Positions 23,270 to 39,568 of a stretch of DNA of 64,000 bases are shown here, in pieces. The DNA comes from Arctopsyche grandis (taxonomy: Eukaryota; Arthropoda; Insecta; Trichoptera; Hydropsychidae): assembly GCF_051622035.1 (NCBI RefSeq), contig NC_135365.1, positions 17,836,001 to 17,900,000 of the forward strand, read 5' to 3'. A program made the position numbers and the translations under genes. A model generated the notes under the pieces. That model did no database searches. It was given only the letters and a program-made list of their open reading frames with translations, and was not told where the DNA came from. The stretch's first letter is position 1. Every line of letters begins with the position of its first letter.

Positions 23270-24774
23270 CTATTTTCCTTTAATTGTGTATTTGGTGTAC
23301 GTTTTTGTAGGATCATAAGGCTCCCAGCGAGATGCAGGAAATATGTGCTTATTTCTTTCATACCATGATCTGTAATAGCATAATACACTTATTATTAAAT
23401 CAAGAAGACAAAAATGATTAAAAACAAAATGGAAATGAAAAAAAATCACCTCAACAAAACTTTTCCAGCGTGAGAGTCTTGTTTCTCTTGGGTTGCATCG
23501 TTCATCAACCGGATATCATCAGCAACGTCAAATTGAAATAATGGTCCGCTTTTCCCTCTAGCCTAAAGCATAAAATTTCATTACATTTATGATTCATTTC
23601 ATATTTATTTACATGTGTACAATATTAAATATTACCTTGGTTACAATGAAGTCATAAAACGTATAATGGTGAGGTAAAATAAGATCTTCTTTCACGTACA
23701 TGAGTTGGTCAGCAGATACAGTTTTCAATTCTCCGAATTCAGGTCGCAAGGTTTCCAAACAACGTTGCAAAAATTGATACACCGAATTGCCTTTAACATA
23801 AAGTTCAATTAAAAATAAAAATCAAAATTGTTTTTCTTTCATTTTATTTCAAAATATTGACCTTTTTTCAATGTAACATTTCGTCTATGTCCCGAACCAT
23901 CCCAATAGCTGAACGTTACGGTGATTGGCTCATCTTTCATAGCCGCTTGAGTGAGAGCCCATTCTAATCGTAATTCCTCTCTCAATTTAAGATCCGCTTC
24001 TTCTCTATCTCTATCCGGTAAAAATGATGTATCTACATCAGGATTCTTCTTTATTTTTTTTGCAGCCTGTGAAAATATGATGTGTAAGCATAACCTAAAC
24101 TAAAATATACATACATACATACACAAGTTCATGAAAAAATCGAAATAATTACTGGTTCTTCTTGATCTTTCCAACTTTTTGTGTCCTTAATATCTTCACT
24201 TTTATCTGATACTATACTGTCTGTGTCATTATTGTCATCATCTTCATCTTTTTCGTCTTCTACCTCTTCGTCTTCTTCATCATCCTCAACTGCGAAGGAT
24301 AGTGCTTGTATCTAAAATACGGCAAAAATTTTGTTTTATATTATGTATATTCAAATTGCATTGAATCATCTATGTAATAACTTGGATTGTATCGAAGGAA
24401 AAGTTGTATGGATTAAAAATATTACTTACTTGTTGTTTTTGTTTGTTTTTTTGGGCCTGCTTTGCTTCAATTTCCTTCAACCTCTCTTTATCCTTTTCTG
24501 CTTTCTTTTGGGCCAACTTTTTTTCTCTGTCTTTCAAGATTCGTTCTTGCTTGGCTCGCATCTCGTCCAAAGTTACCAAACCGATTGTCGAACTCTTTAG
24601 CTGTTGTTCGACGGCATCATAATGCGTAGCGAACTTATTTTCAATATTATAAATACGAAAATCTTCTTCGATTTTCTTTTTTCTAAGTTCCAACTCTTGC
24701 TGTGCTTTCTCACGCTTCTTCATGAGCTGCATGGCTCTTCCCGCTTCGGAGGCCGCTCCTTTATAGTGTGCCAT
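23270..24774 (-). CDS. FAM50: FAM50/XAP5 family protein
   Basis: Six exons on the minus strand join without a break: 24774-24430, 24311-24153, 24066-23862, 23790-23636, 23562-23450, 23369-23270 (358 aa). All introns are short and GT-AG. The start [20 protein letters not shown] and the highly conserved XAP5 domain (about residues 170-350, with [11 protein letters not shown] and end [18 protein letters not shown]) are diagnostic of FAM50. Residues about 20-115 form a charged coiled coil, and about 122-165 is an acidic Glu/Asp tract. FAM50A is a nuclear protein found in the spliceosomal C complex, and loss impairs pre-mRNA splicing. The length is close to that of animal orthologues. The start codon is the first ATG of the conserved N terminus. 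Exons appear complete, with no sign of decay. Confidence 0.95.
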
Positions 24775-25074
24775 CGTGTCTTAACGAAAATTACAACTGC
24801 CACAAAACAAAAACAACTGCCACAAAACAAAAACAACCACCACCAACACCAGTACTAACAACACTGGCTCACAACACGTCCTCGCTGTCAAAACCAAGCC
24901 GCCATCTTGTTTTCACTACAATGCTACGAAAATACGACCATATACAAGTTACAAAGAAAATACCAAAATCAACATTATAAATTAATTCAATTCAATTGGA
25001 AAAAGCCTTAATTATATTATTTTAAATTTTATTCGATGAGCTATATATAAGGTTGTCAACAAATCGTTGTTTTA
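24775..25074 (-). promoter_or_regulatory. FAM50 upstream region
   Basis: This is a 300-bp interval between the FAM50 start codon and a Harbinger-type insertion. It contains a tandem AACTGCCACAAAACAAAAAC repeat (24797-24832), read from the plus strand, directly upstream of the start codon, so it lies in the probable 5' UTR. No TATA box is obvious. Confidence 0.35.
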
Positions 25075-25968
25075 AGGTCTGTTCATACTTAACAGCACTG
25101 CACGGCTTCAGCACTGCACGACTCCGTTTCAAATACGACATTTTATTACATTTCTATTCATATCTACCTACACGTCGCCGTCACGTCACGTTTACAGCAC
25201 TGTGACCGAGTGCAAGGCAAAATCGGCTTACTTATACATTACAGGCCATGACGATACGGCGCAATATTGCTTACGTTGTATTGTCGAGTACTTACCATAT
25301 GAATGCATACACGTGCATTCGTAGCTACGCGTCAGAATACAAGTCAGCAAAAATGTTTCGGCGTTTATTGAACGAAAAATTATGTATAATCGCGTTTTTG
25401 TTGGAAGAAGAAGCTCAAGAAGGCAATAAAAAAGCACAGAGGCGTTTTGATGTGCATCCCATGTTGAAAAATAGAAAAACCGAAGAAGAGTTTTGAACAC
25501 TGTATAAGGAGCTTGTGGATGATGGACAAAATTTTTTTTAAATATTTCCGTATGAACCGATACCAATTTGAAACAATACTGGATAAAATAAAAACACAAA
25601 TCACCAAAAAATCTACAAAATTCAAGGAAGCATTGTCAAAAAGTCATTGTCAGCGCCAAAACCATGTCGAAAGATTGAACAGCTGTCAACTGTCACTATC
25701 GATAATTGGTCCAAAACAGCAAAGCGGCAGACTCATGGCACGTAATTCGCGTGTATATCTCCACGATGGCCAAAAAGACGGATACGATACGTTGTCGGAT
25801 GTTGCTGTAAGGTATGAACAGGAAATGTCGGGTACTGCTGTAAGCCTGCCGTGGCGTAAACGTGACGGTTGAAATGAACATACCCATACAAAATGTACCA
25901 AAGAATACTTTTCGTACGGCCGGATACCTGCTGAAGTCGGTACGTGCCGACTAGGTATGAACAGACCT
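25075..25968 (+). mobile_element. PIF/Harbinger-type relic, copy 1
   Basis: Inverted ends AGGTCTGTTCATACTTA and the complement of TAGGTATGAACAGACCT are flanked by a TTA duplication, typical of Harbinger. The frame at about 25349-25560 encodes FRRLLNEKLCIIAFLLEEEA, a His-Pro motif and TLYKELVDD, then KYFRMNRYQFETIL, the N-terminal part of the Harbinger nuclease. The frame is broken by a stop before TLYKEL and the catalytic DDE part is absent. At 894 bp it is non-autonomous. A related copy in opposite orientation lies at 42886-43718. Confidence 0.8.
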
Positions 25969-26077
25969 TTATAGAACACGCTCTCTTTTTCAACAATATT
26001 CTTGGAGAAGGGAAATTAACTAAGAAAACACCCGCGCTATTAGATTCAAACATCGATATAGAATATATGGATAGGCC

Positions 26078-26548
26078 TGTAAGACAGGGAAGGTATGTTG
26101 ACCGTATCCTGGTCTAACGAAACACGTGTTGTGTAGTTTGAAAGAGGATCGTTTATTTTTGTTCAATTGGTACAATGGTTATTGTATGTACGAAGAGGTT
26201 TCTTCGGAGATGTGATCTAGTTGAACTCTAGAGGCTCACTCTGCCGGTGGAGGTTGCTGCGTTGCTTTATAAACGTTTTGGGTTTAAGTGTGTCGTGTGC
26301 ACATCTTTTGTTCTTGGTACTCGCGCTGCCCTAGTTATGCTGCGAGCGTGGTTTTATGGGTTCATACGCCTGGACGTAGTTCGTGGTTTTTATGGGTTCA
26401 GTGTGTTCTTCCTTTGTTTCCCAGATACGTGTATAGAAACACGTGTCGACCTTTTGACGAGGCGAGCGTGTGCCATGCGTTAATGACTTTCCTGGATATG
26501 TGTCGCAGTGACCTGATGAGATCATTTCAGTTGTACTATATGCCTACA
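26078..26548. mobile_element. Solo LTR (fossil), family 2
   Basis: The sequence starts TGTAAGACAGGG and ends TATGCCTACA, with a 4-bp duplication GGCC on each side (26074-26077 and 26549-26552). It contains GAGGATCGTTTATTTTTGT and CTTTATAAACG, a likely LTR promoter region. It shares layout with the LTR at 27320-27814. There is no internal coding region. Confidence 0.75.
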
Positions 26549-26552
26549 GGCC

Positions 26553-26692
26553 CTTCCATAGAAATTTGTACCGTTTATCATGCACCCTTTTTTTTGATCT
26601 TTCGATTTTCGATCTTTGCCTTCCTATATTTGCGTTTTCGGGCGTTTCACTTTCGAGCCCGTGAGGGACACCGCGCAATAAAATGGTAATTG
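26553..26692. mobile_element. Half of a foldback MITE (TCGATCTTTGCCTTCC family)
   Basis: The block GTACCGTTTATCATGCACCC, CTTTCGATTTTCGATCTTTG, CCTTCCTATATTTG matches the reverse complement of the left half of the foldback at 52610-52872. It is interrupted on the left by the solo LTR and on the right by the 162-bp LTR. Confidence 0.6.
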
Positions 26693-26696
26693 GACT

Positions 26697-26858
26697 TATG
26701 GAGGATGAACGAATGAGACGACTGGCATGTTAATGCACGTGTTTATTATATGACAGCTGAAGACAGAGTGAGTAGCGGCTCTCCGAACCCAGCCGGGTTG
26801 GTCCCCACTCGCAGGAAGGCAACCAAACTCGACCATGTCGTATAAGCGAGCCGCCACA
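26697..26858 (-). mobile_element. Solo 162-bp LTR (fossil), family 3
   Basis: On the minus strand this runs from TGTGGCGGCTCGCTTATACG to a terminus ending in TA. It is flanked by the 4-bp duplication GACT (26693-26696 and 26859-26862), which fixes both ends. Two further copies of identical length lie at 26969-27130 and 27154-27315. An LTR this short is typical of miniature (TRIM-like) retroelements. Confidence 0.75.
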
Positions 26859-26862
26859 GACT

Positions 26863-26968
26863 ATTCGTCACATTGGGGTGGTCACAAAGACAATTTTTGC
26901 CATGAAAATCGCGAATACTCAATATTTGGCACTCAAGTTCTCATTACTATGATAGTTATCGTTAGTAT
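26863..26968. mobile_element. Left part of a MITE split by LTR insertions
   Basis: The sequence (GTCACATTGGGG, CAAAGACAATTTTTGCCATG, GTTATCGTTAGTAT) is the reverse complement of the inner and right part of the MITE at 21109-21310. It continues at 27815 (GTATGATGGACTTTTC) across an 846-bp insertion with a GTAT duplication. Confidence 0.65.
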
Positions 26969-27315
26969 TGTGGCGGCTCGCTTATACGACATGGTCGAGT
27001 TTGGTTGCCTTCCTGCGAGTGGGGACCAACCCGGCTGGGTTCGGAGAGCTGCTACCCACTCTGTCTTCAGCTGTCATATAATAAACACGTGCATTAACAT
27101 GCCAGTCGTCTCATTCGTTCATCCCCTATACTGGATCACGTCGGGGTCACCAGTATAGGGGATGAACGAATGAGACGACTGGCATGTTAATGCACGTGTT
27201 TATTATATGACAGCTGAAGACAGAGTGGGTAGCAGCTCTCCGAACCCAGCCGGGTTGGTCCCCACTCGCAGGAAGGCAACCAAACTCGACCATGTCGTAT
27301 AAGCGAGCCGCCACA
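26969..27315. mobile_element. Palindrome of two 162-bp LTRs around a primer-binding site (fossil)
   Basis: Two copies of LTR family 3 face each other: 26969-27130 (plus) and 27154-27315 (minus). The 23 bp between them read, on the minus strand, CTGGTGACCCCGACGTG..., beginning TGG as expected for a primer-binding site complementary to a tRNA 3' CCA end. The whole is flanked by GTAT (26965-26968 and 27316-27319). Inverted LTR pairs of this kind are a known outcome of autointegration. No coding sequence is present. Confidence 0.7.
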
Positions 27316-27319
27316 GTAT

Positions 27320-27814
27320 TATAGGGGGGTTGAAAGTTTTGGACCGTTTCCCAGCCTATGGAAATTCAGTTGAATTTTGAAGAGGATCTTTATTACTCGA
27401 TTAATACAGGTGTATTCGTATGTACAGCGAAGTAGGTAAAGGATTCACTGGAACGAGCTAGGTCGAGTTCCTGAAGCTCACTGGCATCTGGGGACGATGC
27501 ACTGGTTTATAAAGGTGTTGCTTGAGCAACGCGTAGCTGGGCTGGTGAGATCACGTTCTGGAAGATTCCGACGGGGTCGAGGTCTTCCTTTGTGTTCTAT
27601 GTTTGATGCGTAGGTGTGTAGCTCCTTGGGATTTCCCGTATACTCGTGATTGCGTATCTGGAGCGAGTCGAATCGCCTTAATGGGTAAGCTGGACGAAGT
27701 ATTTCAGCCACGGCTAACTTTCGTGTATGAGAAGAGGACGCGATGATGTCATTTGTACAGATTAAGTTCGATGAGGGAAATAGGTGATATCACAAGTCGT
27801 GCTATATCTCTACA
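27320..27814. mobile_element. Solo LTR (fossil), related to family 2
   Basis: A 495-bp block ending TATCTCTACA is flanked by GTAT (27316-27319 and 27815-27818). It shares GAGGATC(G/T)TTTATT and a central TTTATAAA box with the LTR at 26078-26548. It lies directly against the 162-bp LTR palindrome, sharing the middle GTAT. Confidence 0.65.
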
Positions 27815-27904
27815 GTATGATGGACTTTTCGGCTGCCAGATGTTCCGTTATAGAGATTTTAGTGACTTTGTGACGAGTAATTTGTGGCCAGTAATCACCG
27901 AACC
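27815..27904. mobile_element. Right part of the split GGTTCGGTGATTA-group MITE
   Basis: The block reads GTATGATGGACTTTTCGGCT, CGTTATAGAGATTTTAGTGAC and ends GTAATCACCGAACC, the reverse complement of the group's terminal motif. It completes the MITE begun at 26863. Its end lies about 240 bp upstream of the ZFC3H1 start codon. Confidence 0.65.
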
Positions 27905-28141
27905 CGATAAAATACAAGACGTACAAAATGAAAGCATGGCTGAGAAGTGTGTTGTTACGATTGTCACACGTGACGAATGATAGTAAAGTGTGGTATGTGC
28001 GAAATGTACAAAAGGTACATGCATATAATAGTAGATCGGATTTCGTGCGGTGGCTCTGGTCAATGCTCAGTGCTCAGTAGTCAGTGATCGATGAACGTTA
28101 GTCTCGGTTGAGATCAGGTGAGTTGGCGGTCGCCTTTTGTC
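27905..28141 (+). promoter_or_regulatory. Presumed promoter and 5' UTR of the ZFC3H1-like gene
   Basis: This 237-bp interval between the MITE end and the start codon has more balanced composition than its surroundings. It carries the short repeat TCAGTGCTCAGTAGTCAGTG at about 28067. No TATA box is obvious. The position of the start of transcription cannot be read. Confidence 0.35.
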
Positions 28142-35236
<7,095 letters not shown>

Positions 35237-36420
35237 ATTACCTGTAGCAAAAATACTACAGAAAAACGTGATAAAAACATGCCATTATAGTTATTAATTT
35301 ATATTTTTTATTTTATTTGACGCCACGAAGATATGAAGCAGTTGACCTGTCGACATTTTATCAGTGAAGCCATGTGTAAAGTATCTCAAATAGATTATTA
35401 TACATTTCTTACTCATAATTAGCTCTTTATTGATTGTGTGTTTTGCTTAATTAGTTTTATAAACAAGTGATATTAGATAAAATAACATTTAAATTAGATT
35501 GTAAATATAGTACATTGTGGTAACTTTTAGTCACAAAATATACCAAATGGTAGATTTACTTGCCCCCCCCCCCCCCCATTTCCTTACTAATATATTGTAC
35601 ATTTATGCATATGTGAGTGTGAAATACCTGTGTGATTTTAGTTGGTGAAGTGCATCAGTCCATTTTGTGTAAAAAAATAATTATGGGAGCAGTGGTAAGT
35701 GTTACAATTATTTATAGAGATATCATAGAATATCAACAGGTTTTTTTGATATTTTATTTAACAGATGCCACTTTTTCCGTTAACGCACTGCTATTTGAAA
35801 AAATTCAATGTTTGAACAAATATTTTTTTATTGAATAAAATACCAAATTATTATATTTCTCTGTGTTTTATTTTACACCATATTGTCACATTGTAACCAT
35901 AATATATGTATGTATGTTTAATGTGGAATGATTGAATGCTTATCGGACAATTATGATGAATAATCAGATCTTATTTGTTTATATAATTGTGGGTCATGCT
36001 CTTTGGCATTATCTTCAAGACCGTAGGTGTTATTTACAGAATTATTGTTTCAAATGATATATGTAAAGTCACATTGCACTTTCGTCCGAATGATTGATTG
36101 CTTATCGGACAATTTTGATGAATAATCAGATATTTGTTTATATATTTGCGCATTATTATGTGGATCATGCTCTTTGCCATTATCTTCAAGACCTTGAGTA
36201 TTATTTGCAAAATTATAGTTCCAGAATACACTACAGATCATTAATAAAATAAATATTTTCTCTTTTATACTAAAAGAAGTCTACATTATAATTTGACTGG
36301 CCAACAACAGAGCATTGGAGATAAAAAAATTATTGCAAGGATAGCTTTTTCTATATGGAATTGAGATTACCCAAGCTAAATTGAAAAGTGATCGCTTGGT
36401 AGGTACTCGGTTAAAACTAG
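35237..36420. other. ZFC3H1 3' flank with an approximate duplication
   Basis: The presumed 3' UTR includes a C15 run at 35563-35577 and AATAAAA signals at about 35834. A block GAATGATTGA(A/T)TGCTTATCGGACAATT(A/T)TGATGAATAATCAGAT occurs twice (35924 and 36087), each followed by CATGCTCTTTG(G/C)CATTATCTTC, so about 140 bp is tandemly duplicated. No exon encoding the missing ZFC3H1 C terminus was found. Confidence 0.5.
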
Positions 36421-36440
36421 AACAACGTTGCCAACATATT

Positions 36441-36905
36441 TTTCTTACAAATGTGCAATTTGTTCCAAAGGCTTTACGCACACGGGTAACTTGAACGCGC
36501 ACATGAAGAGACACTGGAGAAAAGCCGTTCAAATGTAAAGTCTGCACAAAGGCATTTATTTGTGAAAGCATATTAAACTTTCATATGATGCAACACACTG
36601 GAGACAAACCACACAAATGTAACTTATGTTCCAAAGCGTTCATCCGCCAAATGTATCTGAACGCTCATCTCAAAACTCACACTGAGATAAAACCGCACAG
36701 ATGCAAAATCTGTTCGAAAGTGTTTGCAATGAGCGGTCAGTTAAATGCACACGTGAAAATTCACTCCGCAGACAGAAACTGCAAATGTAAAGTGTGCTCA
36801 AAATCGTTCTATATCAAAAGACTCTTAATTGACCATATAAATAAACACACTTTATCTAAAAATATATTAAGTGCTCACATTAGAAAAGCGCATACGAGGA
36901 AATAA
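36441..36905 (+). pseudogene. C2H2 zinc-finger gene, decayed
   Basis: Five or six C2H2 fingers can be read. The first (KCAICSKGFTHTGNLNAHMK) is followed by a linker in which two bases are missing (CACTGGAGAAAAGCC where CACACTGGAGAAAAGCC is expected), so the next fingers (CKVCTKAF, CNLCSKAF, CKICSKVF, CKVCSKSF) lie in another frame. The last frame ends in a degenerate HIRKAHTRK. No N-terminal exon (such as a ZAD) was found. A LINE and a solo LTR have inserted downstream, and further finger remnants lie at 38040-38110 and 38703-38930. This is probably one dead gene related to the intact one at 45.5-47.8 kb. Confidence 0.7.
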
Positions 36906-37000
36906 TAGAAATTTTAGACGGATGAAAAAATATATTCCTACTTTTGTGATGCGTTTTAAAGTACAATATATGTATAATACATAATAACAATAGTTGTCTG

Positions 37001-37985
37001 GTGTTTAATTTTTATTTTCGGTCTCCGTATAACATGTGTATAAACAGACAAAAGCCATTTGTTGACTATGATATCAAATTGACTCAACACTGCTTAAGTC
37101 TACATGGAAATGAATACAATATTCTATTTGAATGCTGTTTTACCTTTTTACAATCAGGATCCTTACTTTCAAGTAGTTTCATCCAGCCGCTTTCACCTCA
37201 CACTGAGGGAGCGAAATGCAAGGCGATGCGGGGTATATCCTCAATATATCCAATATTTAATCGCCATAGTTCTTTATCAACTCAAAATAAAATAAAATTA
37301 TATCGCGCGCTCATATTACCATTATTAATCTATGCTTCACCTGTATGGAATAACGCCTCGAATACTAACCTTTCCAAGCTCCAAGTAATACAAAATAAAT
37401 CCCTAAAAATAATTTATAATACACCCATACATACTAACTTGAAAAAACTGCATGCCATATATAATATTCCGTTTGTTACAGACATTACTAACAAACTAAC
37501 CAGTAGATTCTATGACAGAATCACTAATAACCATACTAACACACTTGTGAAGAGTCTCGGTGGTTACAACAAAATGTCTATACCCTCCTGGTATAAACAC
37601 AGATTACCTAAACACAATCTGCTTTAGGCCATTGACTTAAGTGAGTATTTAATTAATATTATGTATTAGATGTATTATGAGCATTTATAAGGATTGTAAA
37701 TAGGTTTTTGAGCTCTTTTTCCTATTATGCTGTACATTAACATTAGAATAATAGAATTATTATTATTAGAATATTAGAATAATTCTATGATTACTAAAGA
37801 AATTAAATTAAATTGTAAAATAGAAAATGATCAGTAGATCAGTAGCTATTAAAATAGATATAAGATGTATTGTGAACATAATTTCGTAATAATCAAAAGC
37901 ATTTAAAAATCAAAAAATCCAGCCGCTTTTTTAATGTAAATTTTTTGCTTTTGAATAAAGTTGAATCCAGTTTACAACTTCTTTG
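37001..37985 (+). mobile_element. Jockey-like LINE, 3' fragment
   Basis: The frame at about 37165-37627 carries SLSTQNKIKLYRALILPLLI, YASPVWNNASNTNLSKLQVI and QNKSLKIIYNTP, the region after the palm of jockey/R1-like reverse transcriptases (thumb and C-terminal part), ending in RLPKHNLL. The 3' UTR runs to about 37985. The endonuclease and palm domain are missing (5' truncation). It sits inside the decayed zinc-finger locus. Confidence 0.75.
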
Positions 37986-38282
37986 CTTTGTTTAGTATGA
38001 CAGTTTTTTCAGTATTTTATTTTTATCATAGAAATACGTTAAACACACATCCTTCAACATACTGGAGAAAAACAAGTATGATGTATTCACCGATACTATT
38101 TGCTTGGTTGAACAAATGAAAACTCACGAGACAAAATTTGCAATAAAAATCACAGTATACATAGATCTAATATATCCAAAAAAAAAACCCAGATACTACT
38201 GGGTTGGCGTCTACTTTCTACAGATGTAATGGTAGATCTGTTCTTATATATTTTATCATTAGAATTTTTTTTTATTTCATAC

Positions 38283-38598
38283 TGTTGCATGGACGTGAAG
38301 AGGGGGCTTCCAGAATCGGAGAGAAAGACGCAGGAGGGTTGTAGAAGTCGTTTATTGGTTTGCTCTCGTCGGCGCTCCAGGTCGGAATGGTTTCCAGGCC
38401 GAGAGCGCCCCATATTTATACCTGTTGGGCACAACACACATACATACATACACATGTAATAACTATTGGTCGATGAGTTAGGCGATCCTATTGGCCGTTA
38501 CATACGGCTTATTCATTCGGCGAGGACATTTTGGCGCGAACGAGAGATCAGGTGAACCATCAGTCCACGAGCGCCACCCACCTAATCTCTATGTTACA
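38283..38598. mobile_element. Solo LTR (fossil), family 4
   Basis: The sequence starts TGTTGCATGG and ends TATGTTACA, with a 4-bp duplication ATAC (38279-38282 and 38599-38602). It contains a CCATATTTATACC promoter-like box. It is 316 bp with no internal genes attached. It lies between remnants of the decayed zinc-finger gene. Confidence 0.75.
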
Positions 38599-38702
38599 AT
38601 ACTATATATTTTTATATCTATTTATGTACATACATAAGTGTTACGTTAATTATTTTAATTCCATGCTTACATATAATTTAAGCATTATGCATCAAATGTG
38701 AT

Positions 38703-38935
38703 ATGTACATTTGTATATTTGCACAAAAAGCTTACTTAATGAATCATATAGGCACTCATTCCGAGTCGAGATACAAAGATGATATCTGTTTAAAGGCATT
38801 TGCAACAAAATATCGCTTACGCAGACATATGCTGATCCACCTTAAATTAAAACCACACAAATTTAATCTCTGCTTGAGATCGTTTAAATATACCTAATTA
38901 AAAATCCACATGAAAATTCATACACGAGTAACAAA
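38703..38935 (+). pseudogene. C2H2 zinc-finger remnant
   Basis: AQKAYLMNHIGTHSESRYKD, DICLKAFATKYRLRRHMLIH and FNLCLRSFKYT then LKIHMKIHT can be read across an in-frame stop. Several zinc-binding cysteines are replaced. It is likely the 3' end of the decayed gene that begins at 36.4 kb. Confidence 0.6.
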
Positions 38936-39568
38936 TCAAATACTGAACATGAGACATTTTTCAGTACAAATTAACACAGTATAAGCTTCGGCTCTCATTT
39001 GGGGAAAACTTATTGCAATTGCTTCAATATTTGTTGTATTTGAAACTATCATAATAACTGACAGTGATTGAGCAGAATAGTTCTGTTTTATATAATTTAT
39101 AAACCCACATTTCTTATAGCTTTTACGAATAATAAGTAAATAAAGTGAAAGCTTTAAAGAAATTTGTTTATTTAAAATCAATCATTTATATTTTACAATT
39201 CTTCCATATCATTAATAATATCTGAAATTATTTCTACAAATTTAGACATGAATGGAATGTTGTCACTTCACCAGAACTCTTTATGTATACTCATGATCTC
39301 ATTGTATTCATACTCTCAAGAGTGCAACTTCGAACTTCGAACTTCAACTTCAACCCGAAAACAACTTCATCGGATTTTTTCCACGTGAGAATATCGTGTC
39401 TAAATATAAAAATCGCATCATGATTGCATCTTATCATTGCATATACTTGTAAACCTTGTAAATCTGGAATTATATCTTTTTCCAAAAGAGAACCAGGAAA
39501 GAAAAGGTGGATTTGGAATAGTTCTAAATATTGTTGTTTTTTTTTTACCAAAATTTAATTCATAAATT

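Noticed and set aside
35632-35838. Possible extra ZFC3H1 exon after the acceptor at 35640
   Set aside because: Joining the weak donor at 35232 to this acceptor gives a stop after one codon.
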